Assembly (NCBI GenBank): GCA_030247555.1
Contig: JAOTSD010000018.1
Span: forward strand, 1 to 59,184
Direction: 5' to 3'
From: Siculibacillus sp.
GTDB lineage: Bacteria > Pseudomonadota > Alphaproteobacteria > Rhizobiales > Ancalomicrobiaceae
DNA: 59,184 nt
Position numbers and translations under genes: made by a program. This document shows positions 43,968-53,567 of the stretch, piece by piece (the stretch's first letter is position 1; every line of letters begins with the position of its first letter). The notes under the pieces are model-generated. The model made no database searches and had not been told where the DNA came from. It saw only the letters and a list, made by a program, of their open reading frames with translations.

Positions 43968-46859
43968 TCACTGAGCGGCGCTGCGGAAGCTCCTCGCCAA
44001 GAGGCGGCGGGCGTCCTCGCCCGACATCGGTTCGCCGAAGACGTAGCCCTGTGCGTATTCGCAGCCGAGGGCCCGGAGTTCCATGACGTCGGCGCGGGTC
44101 TCGGCGCCCTCCGCCACCACGTCCATGCCGAGGTCGTGCGCCAGCGTCACGATCGAGCGCAACAGCACCGGGCGTTCCTTGGCGGTGGTGCCGTTGTTGC
44201 CGCGGACGAAGGACTGGTCGATCTTGATCGTGTCGAAGGGGAAGCGTTGCAGGTAGGCGAGCGAGGAATAGCCGGTGCCGAAGTCGTCGAGGGCGAGCGA
44301 GGCTCCGAGTTCCTTGATGCGCTCCAGCACCTTGGCGGCATATTCGGGGTTCTCCATGACGAGGCTTTCGGTGACCTCTATCTTCAACGTACCGCGCGCC
44401 ACTTCGACGCGGGAGAGCACGGCCTTGACGTCGTTGATCAGGTCGTGGCGCAGGATCTGGCGCGACGAGACGTTGACCGAGGCGAAGACGCCGAGGTCGG
44501 CGCCGAACTCCTCCTGCCACTGGGAAAGCTGGCGCGCCGCCTTCTCCAGCACCAGGATGCCGAGCGGGATGATGAGGCCCGAGCGTTCGGCGATGGAGAT
44601 GAACTCGCCGGCGCCGAGCCGGCCGCGCTTCGGGTGATCCCAGCGCACCAGCGCCTCGAAGCCGGCGATGGATTCGTCGGCCAGCCGGATGATCGGCTGG
44701 AAGAAGACCTTGATCTCTTCGCGTTCGAGCGCGCGGCGCAGGTCGCTCTCGATCGCCAGGATGTCGACGGCATGCTGGCGCAGGGACGGGCGGAACACCT
44801 CGATGCGGTCGCCGCCGAGCCGCTTGGCGTGGAACATGGCGATCTCGGCGTCCTTGACGAGGTCGTCCTCCTTCTTGGCGGCGATGTCGTAGATGGCCAC
44901 GCCGATCGACGTGGTGAGGAAGACTTCCCGTTCGCCCAGCGTGATCGGCGCCTTCAGCGCCCGGCGGATGCCGTCGGCGAAGGCGGCGATGCGCTCCGGC
45001 TCGTTCTCGGAGATGACGACGACGCCGAACTGATCGCCGTCGATGCGGGCGAGCGTGTCCTGCGGCTTCATCTGGCGGGCGAGCCGGCGGGCGACCGTGA
45101 GCAGCATCGAATCGCCGATCGACAACCCCAGGCTGTCGTTGACGTTCTTGAAGCGGTCGATGTCGACGATGATGATCGACGGACGCCCGATACCCTCGGC
45201 CCGGGCCCGGACGATCGCCGAGCCGATGCGATCGAAGAACAGCTCGCGGTTCGGCAGGCCGGTCAGGTTGTCGTGGACGGCGTCGTGGAGGAGCCGTTCC
45301 TCGGCGTTGTGGACGTCGGTCTCGTCGAGCAACGTGCCGACGCAGCGCACCACCTCGCCGTCCGAGCCGAGCACCGGTCGGGCGCGCAGCTTGAACCAGC
45401 GGAAATGCCCGTCGCGCGAACGCAGTCGGAAGGTCACCGAGACGCGGCCGCGGCGCTGCTCGACCACCGCGTCGAGGGTCGAGCGGAAGGGGTCGCGATC
45501 CTTGGGGTGGAGGATCTCCAGCCAGTCGCGCGCCGCGCCCTCGAGCGCGCCGGGCTCGAGCCCGAGCAGGTCCTCGACCTCCGCGGACGCCCAGATGAGA
45601 TCGCGACTGACGTCCCAGTCCCAGATCATGTCGCCCGAACCGACCAGCGCCAGCGCCCGGCGCTCGACCTCGCCGGTGGCGCCCTGCGCCACGCCGCCGC
45701 CGGCGAAGGCGTGCTGCATGACGGTGAAACCGATCAGCATGACGACGAGGACGAGGCCGGCGGCGAGCGCCGGTTGGACCGCGTCGTTGTCGATGCCGCC
45801 GGAGACGGTGAGACCGGCGGCCAGCAACCAGGCGGTGAGCAGTATCCAGGTCGGGATCAGCATGATGGCGCGGTCGTAGGCGTGCGTCGCCAGATAGGCG
45901 ATGAGCCCGGCACCGACAACCGCGACGACGCCCAGCGCGATGCGGGCGATGCCCGAGGCGATCACCGGATCGATCACCGCGACGCCGACCAACCCGAGCA
46001 GCACCACCACCGCCGCACCGGTGACGTGGGAGTAGCTGACGTGCCAGCGATTGAGGTTGAGGTAGGAATAGAGGAAGACGACCAGCGTCGTCGCCAGCAT
46101 CACTTCGGCACCGGCGCGATAGACCTGATCGGCGCCGGGGGCGAGGCGGAAGAGCTTGTCCCAGAAGCCGAAGTCGATGCACAGGTAGGCCAGCACCGCC
46201 CAGGCCATCGCCGCCGTCGCCGGGAACATGCCCGAGCCGCGCACCACGAAGAGGATGGTCAGGAACAGCGCCAACAGACCCGAGATGCCGAGGATGATGC
46301 CGCGGAACAGGGTGTAGGCGTTGACGCTGTCCTTGTAGGCGTCCGGCTCCCACAGGACGAGCTTGGGCAGGCGCGACGACTTCAACTCGATGACGAAGGT
46401 GACCACCGAGCGTGGGTCGAGGGTAACGAGGAAGACGTCCGCCTCCTGACTGGCCTGCCGGTCGGGAGCGTTGCCCTGCGAAGTCGAGATCGACTGGATG
46501 CGCGACGAACCGAGGTCGGGGGCGAGCACACCGGAATCGGCGAGGCGGAAGAAGGGTGCGACGATCAGTCGGTCGATCTGTTCGTCGGTGTTGTTCTTCA
46601 GCGCGAAGACCACCCAGTCGCCGCGTCCGGACTGGGAGGAGCGGACCTCGATGCGGCGGACGATGCCGTCGGAACCCGGCGCGGTCGAAACCTGGAGACG
46701 GTCACCGGCGCCCAGCCGCATCTCCACCGCCTGGGTGAGATCGAGGGCGGGCACGTCGAGCGGCACCGAGATCGGTTCGACGGCGTGGCTCGCCACCGCG
46801 CCGATCTGGAGCGCCAGCGTCGCGAGAACGACGACGATGATCGCGCGCAGGCCCCTCAA
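43968..46859 (-). CDS. Membrane PAS-GGDEF-EAL cyclic-di-GMP phosphodiesterase
   Basis: A 963-residue membrane protein. A signal peptide (to about residue 25) leads into a periplasmic domain of about 160 residues, then about seven membrane helices (190-400) like the 7TM-DISM sensors, a PAS domain (about 425-535), GGDEF (about 545-700) and EAL (about 715-955). The GGDEF loop is degenerate, reading DGDQF. The EAL motifs are intact: FEALVRW, NVSSRQI, EVTES, LDDFGTGYSSL, KIDQSF and VAEGAET. It should therefore degrade cyclic di-GMP, with the GGDEF domain at most binding GTP. The start is taken as TTG 46859 with AAAGGA upstream; the frame continues far upstream without coding character. Preceded on the same strand by a RimJ-like gene. 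Confidence 0.9.
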   Translation of the reverse strand: MRGLRAIIVVVLATLALQIGAVASHAVEPISVPLDVPALDLTQAVEMRLGAGDRLQVSTAPGSDGIVRRIEVRSSQSGRGDWVVFALKNNTDEQIDRLIVAPFFRLADSGVLAPDLGSSRIQSISTSQGNAPDRQASQEADVFLVTLDPRSVVTFVIELKSSRLPKLVLWEPDAYKDSVNAYTLFRGIILGISGLLALFLTILFVVRGSGMFPATAAMAWAVLAYLCIDFGFWDKLFRLAPGADQVYRAGAEVMLATTLVVFLYSYLNLNRWHVSYSHVTGAAVVVLLGLVGVAVIDPVIASGIARIALGVVAVVGAGLIAYLATHAYDRAIMLIPTWILLTAWLLAAGLTVSGGIDNDAVQPALAAGLVLVVMLIGFTVMQHAFAGGGVAQGATGEVERRALALVGSGDMIWDWDVSRDLIWASAEVEDLLGLEPGALEGAARDWLEILHPKDRDPFRSTLDAVVEQRRGRVSVTFRLRSRDGHFRWFKLRARPVLGSDGEVVRCVGTLLDETDVHNAEERLLHDAVHDNLTGLPNRELFFDRIGSAIVRARAEGIGRPSIIIVDIDRFKNVNDSLGLSIGDSMLLTVARRLARQMKPQDTLARIDGDQFGVVVISENEPERIAAFADGIRRALKAPITLGEREVFLTTSIGVAIYDIAAKKEDDLVKDAEIAMFHAKRLGGDRIEVFRPSLRQHAVDILAIESDLRRALEREEIKVFFQPIIRLADESIAGFEALVRWDHPKRGRLGAGEFISIAERSGLIIPLGILVLEKAARQLSQWQEEFGADLGVFASVNVSSRQILRHDLINDVKAVLSRVEVARGTLKIEVTESLVMENPEYAAKVLERIKELGASLALDDFGTGYSSLAYLQRFPFDTIKIDQSFVRGNNGTTAKERPVLLRSIVTLAHDLGMDVVAEGAETRADVMELRALGCEYAQGYVFGEPMSGEDARRLLARSFRSAAQ

Positions 46860-46981
46860 ATTCGGTCCTTTCTCTCGAACGCGTCGGCGAACGTGTCGGT
46901 CGATTCGAGTGTTACCGGCTGCCTCGCCCCCCGACAAGCCGTCCACCCGGAAAACCCACCGGCCACCTCGGCTTCGCGACC

Positions 46982-47596
46982 TCAAGCCCGCGTCCCGTCG
47001 CGCGGCACGGTCGGATGGCGGGAGTCGTCGGCGAGCAGGCCCCACAGGATGTGGTCGCGCCATTCGCCGGCGATGCAGAGGTAACGACGGGCGAGACCTT
47101 CGCGGGTGAAACCGACCTTTTCGAGGAGGCGGATGGAACGGTCGTTCTCCGGCAGGCACGAGGCCTCGATCCGGTGCAGCCGGAGTGTGGCGAAGGCATG
47201 GACGACGACGAGGCCAACCGCCTCGGTCATGATGCCGCGACCGGCGTGCGGCGCCCCCATCCAGTAGCCGAGGGTGCCGGTCTGGGTGACGCCGCGGCGA
47301 ATCTGCGCCAGGGTCACCCCGCCGAGCAGTTCCCGCGAACCGGCGTCGAAGACGAACCAGGGGAAGGCGGAGCCTTCCCGCATCTCGGTACCGTAGCGGC
47401 GCAGCCGGCGGCGGAACGCCGGCTTCTCGAGGTCGTCCCCCGGCCACAGCGGCTCCCAGGGCTCGAGGAAGGCGCGACTGCGGGCGCGCAAGTCCGCCCA
47501 TGCGGGATGATCCGCCATCACCGGCGGGCGCAGGAGGAGGCGGGCGGAACGCAGTATCGGTAGCGGATCCTGGGCGACGATGCGCAGGAAACTCAT
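46982..47596 (-). CDS. RimJ/RimL-type GNAT acetyltransferase
   Basis: A 204-residue acetyltransferase of the ribosomal-protein-alanine type, likely acetylating the N-terminus of a ribosomal protein or another small target. The GNAT core shows GTLGYWMGAPHAGRGIMTEA (acetyl-CoA loop near residue 115), and HRIEASCLPENDRSIRLLEKVGF is typical of RimJ/RimL. A GAGGAGGG site precedes ATG 47596. It starts 13 bases after the M16 peptidase gene and is probably cotranscribed with it. Confidence 0.9.
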   Translation of the reverse strand: MSFLRIVAQDPLPILRSARLLLRPPVMADHPAWADLRARSRAFLEPWEPLWPGDDLEKPAFRRRLRRYGTEMREGSAFPWFVFDAGSRELLGGVTLAQIRRGVTQTGTLGYWMGAPHAGRGIMTEAVGLVVVHAFATLRLHRIEASCLPENDRSIRLLEKVGFTREGLARRYLCIAGEWRDHILWGLLADDSRHPTVPRDGTRA

Positions 47597-47609
47597 CGCC
47601 CGTCCCTCC

Positions 47610-48878
47610 TCAGGCGCGAGTTCGCAGGTGCCGCGTCAGTTCCTCGCCGGTGGGGGCGTCGGCGACCGGACCGACCAGCGCCATGGTGGGCCTCGAATCC
47701 GTGAAGATCTCGCGCGCCAGGCGCCGCACCTGCGGCAGGTCGACCGCGGCGATCTTCGACAGCACTTCCGCGGTGGCGAGCGGCCGGCCCCAGATCAGTG
47801 TCTGGCGGGCGATCTGGCTCGCCCGCGACACCGGGCTCTCGAGGCTCATCAGGAGGCCGGCGCGGAGCTGCGCCTTGGCGCGGGCGACCTCGGCCTCGCC
47901 GAGATCGTCGGAGAGCCGTGCCACTTCGGTGACGATACCGGGCATCATGCGCTCGAGATCCTCTTCGCCGGTCGCCGCATGGATGCCGAACAGGCCGGTC
48001 TCGCGATAGCCCCAGTGGAAGGCGGAGATCGAGTAACACAGGCCCTGGTTCTCGCGGATCTCCTGGAACAGGCGCGAGGACATGCCGCCGCCGAGGACGG
48101 TGGCGAGCACCTGCGCCGCGTGGTGGTCCGGCGAGGCGTAGTGCCGGCCCTCGAAGGCCAGCGTCATCTGCGCTTCGGCGAGATCGCGCGTCTCGCGCAC
48201 GTCGCCGCCGCGATAGACCGCGTCGGCCACCGGCGGTGCATCGCCCGTCGGCAGGGCGGCGAAGCGTTCCTCGGCGAGGCGGACGACCTGCGCATGGGTG
48301 AGGTTGCCGGCCGCCGCCACCACCATCTGAGACGGGCGGTAGTGGCGATCGAGATAGGAGCGCAACGCGTCACGGTCGAAGGACTTCACCGTCTCCGGCG
48401 TGCCGAGGATCGGCCTCCCGATCGGCTGGTCGGGAAAGGCGCGCTCTTGGAGGAGGTCGAAGACGACGTCCTCGGGCATGTCGTGGGCGGCACCGATCTC
48501 CTGCAGGACGACGTGGCTCTCGCGCTCCAGCTCCTCCGGATCGAAGACCGACTCGGTCAGGATGTCGGCGAGGATGTCGACGGCCAGGGCGAGGTCGTCC
48601 TTGAGGATGCGGGCGTAGTAGCAGGTGTTCTCCACCGAGGTGGCGGCGTTGATCTCCCCGCCCACCGCCTCGATCTCCTCGGCGATGCGCCGGGCCGAGC
48701 GGCGCGTCGTGCCCTTGAAGGCCATGTGCTCGAGCAGGTGCGAGATGCCGTGTTCGTGTGCCTCCTCCGACCGCGAGCCGGCGCCGACCCACACGCCGAT
48801 GGAGGCGGTCTCCACCTGCGGCATGGTCTCGGTGGCGACGGTGAGGCCGCTCGAAAGGGTCGTCACTTCCACGCTCAT
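47610..48878 (-). CDS. M16-family zinc metallopeptidase (processing-peptidase-like)
   Basis: A 422-residue peptidase of the M16B type related to mitochondrial processing peptidase beta. The inverted zinc motif HLLEHMAFKGT (H-x2-E-H) is near residue 46 and the third ligand Glu lies further down, near residue 122. A Gly-rich loop typical of the family is visible as LGGGMSSRLFQEIRE near 281. No signal peptide is present, so it is cytoplasmic or associates otherwise. It lies between thrC and the RimJ-like gene, all on the minus strand, an order common in related genomes. Confidence 0.93.
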   Translation of the reverse strand: MSVEVTTLSSGLTVATETMPQVETASIGVWVGAGSRSEEAHEHGISHLLEHMAFKGTTRRSARRIAEEIEAVGGEINAATSVENTCYYARILKDDLALAVDILADILTESVFDPEELERESHVVLQEIGAAHDMPEDVVFDLLQERAFPDQPIGRPILGTPETVKSFDRDALRSYLDRHYRPSQMVVAAAGNLTHAQVVRLAEERFAALPTGDAPPVADAVYRGGDVRETRDLAEAQMTLAFEGRHYASPDHHAAQVLATVLGGGMSSRLFQEIRENQGLCYSISAFHWGYRETGLFGIHAATGEEDLERMMPGIVTEVARLSDDLGEAEVARAKAQLRAGLLMSLESPVSRASQIARQTLIWGRPLATAEVLSKIAAVDLPQVRRLAREIFTDSRPTMALVGPVADAPTGEELTRHLRTRA

Positions 48879-48949
48879 CGGCGTCTCCGTCCCGGGGCTC
48901 TTCGGGTGGCCCGTTCGCGCCGGCGTTCGTCCCGGCGCACCATCGTGCC

Positions 48950-50359
48950 TCAGATCGCGACGGCGCGCGACCTCTCCTCGACGAAACGTTCGACCGCCAT
49001 CAGGTCGGCGGCCACCACGTCGAAATGTTCTTGGCGTTCCATGAGGTCGCCGAGCCAGGCCGGCAGCGGCGGGTGGACTCCGCTCGCCGCCTCGACGGCC
49101 GCCGGGAACTTGGCCGGATGGGCGGTCGACAGCGTGATCATCGGCACGCCTTCCGTGAGGAACGGCTTCGCCGCCGCGATCGCCACCGCGGTGTGTGGAT
49201 CGACCAGCAGGCCGGTCGTCCGGAACGTCTCGGCGATGGTCGCCGCGGTCTCCGCCTCGTCGGTGCGACCGGAGGAGAAGAGCGAGCGGATCTCGGCGAG
49301 GGGGGCGTCGGGGATGGTGAAGGCGCCCGACTGCGACAGGCTCGACATCAGGCTCTGCACCGCCGCGCCGTCGCGGCCGAGCGCTTCGAACAGCAGCCGC
49401 TCGAAGTTCGACGACACCTGGATGTCCATCGACGGCGAGATCGACGGGGTGACACCGCGCACCTCGTAGGTGCCGGTCTCGAGCGTGCGGTGGAGGATGT
49501 CGTTGACGTTGGTGGCGATGACCAGCCTCTCCACCGGCAGCCCCATCTTCACCGCCACGTAGCCGGCGAAGATGTCGCCGAAATTGCCGGTCGGCACACA
49601 GAACGACACCTTGCGGTGCGGCGCGCCGAGCGCGGTGCCGGCGACGAAGTAGTAGACCACCTGGGCGACGACCCGGGCCCAGTTGATCGAATTGACCCCC
49701 GACAGGCCGATGCGGTCACGGAAGGAGAAGTGGTTGAACATCGCCTTCAGAAGCGCCTGGGCGTCGTCGAAGGTGCCCTCGAGCGCGATGGCGTGGACGT
49801 TGGTGTCGTCGATCGTCGTCATCTGCCGACGCTGGACGTCGGAGACGCGGCCGTGCGGGTACATGATGAAGACGTCGACGCGCTCGCGCCCCTTGAAGGC
49901 GTCGATCGCCGCGCCGCCCGTGTCGCCCGAAGTGGCGCCGACGATGGTGGCGCGACGGTTGCGCTTGGCCAGCACGTGGTCCATCGCCCGGCCGAGAAAC
50001 TGCATCGCCACGTCCTTGAAGGCGAGCGTCGGCCCGTGGGAGAGTTCCAGCAGGAAGTGGTTCGAACCGAGCTGGGAGAGCGGCGTCACCGCCGGGTGGC
50101 GGAAAGTGGCGTAGGCGCCCTCGATCATGGCGCGCAGATCGTCATGACGGATGTCGGAGCCGGTGAAGCGCGAGATGATGCGGAAGGCCACCTCGGCGTA
50201 GGGCAGGCCGGCGAGATCGGCGATCTCCTCCGACGTCAACACCGGCCAATCGGCCGGCACGTAGAGGCCGCCGTCGCGGGCCAGTCCGGCGAGCAGCACA
50301 TCGGAGAAGCCGAGGCTCGGGGCCTCGCCGCGGGTGGAGACGTAACGCACTTTCGACAT
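48950..50359 (-). CDS. thrC: Threonine synthase
   Basis: Converts O-phosphohomoserine to threonine with pyridoxal phosphate. The 469-residue length and motifs fit: MSKVRYVSTRG start, the PLP lysine in LELSHGPTLAFKDVAMQF near residue 110, GATSGDTGGAA near 147, and the NSINWARVVAQ segment. ATG 50359 begins the conserved N-terminus; the frame upstream to 50554 runs through a REP-like palindrome and is not coding. Confidence 0.96.
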   Translation of the reverse strand: MSKVRYVSTRGEAPSLGFSDVLLAGLARDGGLYVPADWPVLTSEEIADLAGLPYAEVAFRIISRFTGSDIRHDDLRAMIEGAYATFRHPAVTPLSQLGSNHFLLELSHGPTLAFKDVAMQFLGRAMDHVLAKRNRRATIVGATSGDTGGAAIDAFKGRERVDVFIMYPHGRVSDVQRRQMTTIDDTNVHAIALEGTFDDAQALLKAMFNHFSFRDRIGLSGVNSINWARVVAQVVYYFVAGTALGAPHRKVSFCVPTGNFGDIFAGYVAVKMGLPVERLVIATNVNDILHRTLETGTYEVRGVTPSISPSMDIQVSSNFERLLFEALGRDGAAVQSLMSSLSQSGAFTIPDAPLAEIRSLFSSGRTDEAETAATIAETFRTTGLLVDPHTAVAIAAAKPFLTEGVPMITLSTAHPAKFPAAVEAASGVHPPLPAWLGDLMERQEHFDVVAADLMAVERFVEERSRAVAI

Positions 50360-50676
50360 CCTTCGTCGACGGGACGGCGGCCGCCGGAGGCGGGCTCGAG
50401 CGGCGAAATCGGCCGGGACACTAGGGCCGGCGGGGGCCGGGGGCAAGGGGAAGTGGGGCGGGCGGGCCGTCCGATGGTCGCGCGGACCTCTCCACCTCGT
50501 CATCGCAGGGTCGAGCCCGGCGACGACGAGGTGAAGAGGCCGTCGAACGGGCACTCCCGCCGGCCGTGCCGCATCCCGCTCGCCGATGACACCGGCGCGG
50601 CGCGTCGCTTCGCCCTTTGCACCTCACGGCGGGTGCCCTAAGTTCTCACCCACGATCCTTCTCGCGAAAGCCCCCG
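50360..50676. other. Divergent gap between thrC and tldD
   Basis: This 317-base gap contains the long palindrome at 50487-50539 and a G-rich stretch near 50428-50460. I see no supported gene. Promoters for thrC and tldD must lie here but I could not assign them. Confidence 0.5.
50487..50539. repeat. REP-like palindrome
   Basis: Nineteen-base arms (50487-50505 and 50521-50539) match at 17 positions, and the 15-base centre forms a further GGG/CCC stem. Spurious translation of this DNA gives VVAGLDPAMTR, the false peptide often seen where alphaproteobacterial palindromic repeats are translated. It is the only copy I noticed in the window. Confidence 0.7.
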
Positions 50677-52107
50677 ATGACCGACACCGCCCACGACCTT
50701 CTCGCCGCCGCCGGGCTCGATCCGGAGATCGCACGCCGCATCACGGCGGAGGCGACGGACGGCGCGGACGACGGCGAGCTCTATCTCGAGTATCGCCAGT
50801 CGGAATCGCTGATGTTCGACAACGGCCGGCTGAAGTCGGCCTCCTTCGACACCACCCAGGGCTTCGGCCTGCGCGCGGTGACCGGCGAACTGTCGGGCTT
50901 CGCCCACTCCGGCGAGATCTCGGAGAGCGCGCTGAAGCGGGCGGCCGACGCGGTCTCGGCGGTGCGCGGCGGTCGCTCCGGCACCTATGCCGCGACGCCG
51001 GCGCCGACCAATCGCCGCCTCTACGGCGACGACAACCCGATCGGCGCGCCGAGCTTCGAGGACAAGGTCCGCCTCCTCGCCGAGATCGACGCCTACGCCC
51101 GCGACCGCGATCCCCGCGTCCGTCAGGTCACCGCCTCGCTCGCCGCCACCTGGCAGATCGTCGAGATCCTGCGCCCCGACGGCAGTCGCGCTCGCGACGT
51201 CCGCCCGCTGGTGCGCGTCAACGTCTCGGTGGTGGCCGGCGCCGGCGACCGGCAGGAGAGCGGCAGCCACGGTTTCGGCGGGCGCGAGAGCTTCGAACGG
51301 TTCATCGCCGTCGATCGCTGGCACCATGCCGTCGACGAGGCGCTGCGTCAGGCGCTGGTCAACCTCGAGTCGGTTCCGGCCCCGGCCGGGACCTTCGACG
51401 TGGTGCTCGGGCCGGGGTGGCCTGCGGTGCTGCTGCACGAGGCGATCGGCCACGGCCTCGAGGGAGACTTCAACCGCAAGAAGACCTCGGCCTTCGCCGG
51501 ACTCCTCGGTGAGCGGGTGGCCGCCCCCGGCGTCACCATCGTCGACGACGGCACCCTGCCGGACCTGCGCGGTTCGCTGACCATCGACGACGAGGGCACC
51601 CCGACCTCCTGCACCACCCTGATCGACGACGGCATTCTCGTCGGCTTCATGCAGGATCGCCAGAACGCTCGCCTGATGGGTGTGGCACCGACCGGCAACG
51701 GCCGGCGGCAGTCCCATGCCCACGTGCCCTTGCCACGGATGACCAACACCTACATGCGGGCCGGGTCAATGGATCCGGCCGAGATCCTCGCCTCGGTGGA
51801 GGACGGCATCTATGCGGTGAACTTCGGTGGTGGGCAGGTGGACATCACCTCGGGCAAGTTCGTGTTCGAATGCACCGAGGCCTATCGGGTCGAGAAGGGC
51901 AGGGTGGGCGCGCCGCTGAAGGGCGCCATGCTGATCGGAAACGGCGCCGACGCGTTGACCCGGGTGAAGATGATCGGCGACGACCTGAAGCTCGATCCCG
52001 GCATCGGCACCTGCGGCAAAGGCGGCCAAGGGGTTCCGGTCGGCGTCGGTCAACCGACGTTGCGCCTCGACGGGCTCACCGTCGGCGGCACCGATACCCG
52101 GCGCTGA
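50677..52107 (+). CDS. tldD: Metalloprotease TldD
   Basis: Subunit of the TldD/TldE protease that degrades unfolded peptides and matures some small peptides in other bacteria. The 476-residue product carries the zinc motif HEAIGHGLEGD (H-E-x3-H) near residue 254, plus SHAHVPLPRMTNTYM and the C-terminal GICGKxGQ-like stretch GTCGKGGQGVPVGVGQP. ATG 50677 is chosen because the frame before it reads into the intergenic gap. The partner TldE (PmbA) is not in the window. Confidence 0.95.
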   Translation: MTDTAHDLLAAAGLDPEIARRITAEATDGADDGELYLEYRQSESLMFDNGRLKSASFDTTQGFGLRAVTGELSGFAHSGEISESALKRAADAVSAVRGGRSGTYAATPAPTNRRLYGDDNPIGAPSFEDKVRLLAEIDAYARDRDPRVRQVTASLAATWQIVEILRPDGSRARDVRPLVRVNVSVVAGAGDRQESGSHGFGGRESFERFIAVDRWHHAVDEALRQALVNLESVPAPAGTFDVVLGPGWPAVLLHEAIGHGLEGDFNRKKTSAFAGLLGERVAAPGVTIVDDGTLPDLRGSLTIDDEGTPTSCTTLIDDGILVGFMQDRQNARLMGVAPTGNGRRQSHAHVPLPRMTNTYMRAGSMDPAEILASVEDGIYAVNFGGGQVDITSGKFVFECTEAYRVEKGRVGAPLKGAMLIGNGADALTRVKMIGDDLKLDPGIGTCGKGGQGVPVGVGQPTLRLDGLTVGGTDTRR

Positions 52108-52325
52108 GCCGTACACGCGGAGTTGATCGCCGGAGGTGGCGGTTCCGGCGGAATTCGGCGACTTCGGCCGTGAGATCAGCCGCTTCGGCTCGGATCGGTC
52201 ATTTACGAGACATGTCCGGGACCTTAGGACTCCTCGGTGGGAACGAAGTCGCGCGGAGAGGCCCGCTCGACCCCGGCGTCGGACTTCCGGCGCTCGTGAC
52301 AGGCCGCCTCGTTCGGAACGCCGGA

Positions 52326-53564
52326 ATGCCCGAATTCACGCCCACTTCGCCCCGGTTCTCCCGTCGGTCTCGGGTCGTCCCGTCGCTGCTCGTCGCCGCG
52401 GCGGTCGCCGCCGGCCTCGCGCTCGCCGGCTCCCGGTTCGGTCTCGCCCAGACCGCCCCGGCGGCCAGACCGGCGGACGGCGCCAAGTCCGCGGCCCCGG
52501 GGCGCCCGGCGCTCGCCCGCCCGCCGGCGCCGGTCACCGTCGCGTCGGTGGAGGTGAAGCCGATGCCGGCGGTGCTCGATGTCGTCGGCTCGGCCCTGGC
52601 CATCGCCTCGGTGCCGCTCAAGACCCGCGTCGACAGCCAGATCGAGGCGGTACTGGTCAAGGAGGGCGAGCGGGTCACGGCCGGGCAGATGATCTTCCGG
52701 CTCGACGCTCGGGCGGTGAAGGCGCAGGTGGCCCAGGCACGCGCCGTGCTCGCCCGCGACGAGGCGCAACTGGCGCTGCTCAGGTCCGATCTCGAACGCA
52801 CCGAGCAACTCGTCCAGACCAAGACCAAGTCGAATCGCGATCTCGAGAGCGCCAAGACGCTGGTCGCGGCGCAGATGGCGACGATCGAGGCGGACCGCGC
52901 CGCGTTGCAGAACCTCGAGGTGCAGGCGAGTTGGTACGAGATCCGCAGCCCGATCGACGGGCGCGTCGGCTCGATCCCGCTGAAGCCCGGTTCGGCGATC
53001 CGGGCCAACGATTCGACGCTGCTGGCCACCGTCAACCAACTCGATCCGATCTACGTCTCCTTCTCGGTGCCGCAGTCGGCGATCCCGGCGCTGCGCGAGG
53101 CGATGGCCCGCGGCGACGTCGCGGTTTCGGTGCATCAGCCGGGCCGCCGCGGCGAGCCGCTCGCGGGCAGCGTCGCCTTCATCGAGAACATGCTCGACGC
53201 CGCCTCGGGGACGCTCGGCGTCAAGGCGTCCATCGTGAACCGCGAGGAAGCCCTGCTGCCGGGCGAATACGTTCAGGTGCGGGCGGTGTTGAAGACCGAC
53301 CCGAACGCCCTCGTCGTTCCGGATCAGGCGATCCAGCTCGGCCAGAACGGCCCCTTCGTCTACGTCGTCAAGGAGGGCGACACGGTGGAGGTGCGGCGCG
53401 TCGTCATCGATCGCACCGTCGACGGCCGGACGGTGATCGCCAAGGGGCTCGAGGCCGGGGAACGGGTCGTCACCGACGGCCAGCTCCGCCTCTTCCCCGG
53501 AGCGAGCGTCGTGATCGGCAAGCCGGGCGCAGCCGCCGGGGCCGCGCCCAAGTCGGGGTCGTGA
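52326..53564 (+). CDS. RND efflux periplasmic adaptor (membrane fusion protein)
   Basis: A 412-residue periplasmic adaptor that should couple the RND pump encoded next to an outer-membrane channel. An N-terminal anchor (LLVAAAVAAGLALAGS) is followed by a Pro/Ala-rich segment, a lipoyl-like half domain (VDSQIEAVLVKEGERV), an alpha-helical hairpin around residues 135-200, a second lipoyl half (YEIRSPIDGRVGSI) and beta-barrel regions with LLPGEYVQVRAVL. ATG 52326 is preferred; ATG 52212 in the same frame would add 38 residues. The RND gene begins 3 bases after its stop. Confidence 0.92.
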   Translation: MPEFTPTSPRFSRRSRVVPSLLVAAAVAAGLALAGSRFGLAQTAPAARPADGAKSAAPGRPALARPPAPVTVASVEVKPMPAVLDVVGSALAIASVPLKTRVDSQIEAVLVKEGERVTAGQMIFRLDARAVKAQVAQARAVLARDEAQLALLRSDLERTEQLVQTKTKSNRDLESAKTLVAAQMATIEADRAALQNLEVQASWYEIRSPIDGRVGSIPLKPGSAIRANDSTLLATVNQLDPIYVSFSVPQSAIPALREAMARGDVAVSVHQPGRRGEPLAGSVAFIENMLDAASGTLGVKASIVNREEALLPGEYVQVRAVLKTDPNALVVPDQAIQLGQNGPFVYVVKEGDTVEVRRVVIDRTVDGRTVIAKGLEAGERVVTDGQLRLFPGASVVIGKPGAAAGAAPKSGS

Positions 53565-53567
53565 TCC

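Noticed and set aside
44136-47084. Plus-strand open frame of 982 codons opposite the GGDEF-EAL gene
   Set aside because: Antisense shadow caused by high GC; composition is repetitive and the opposite strand codes a complete known protein.
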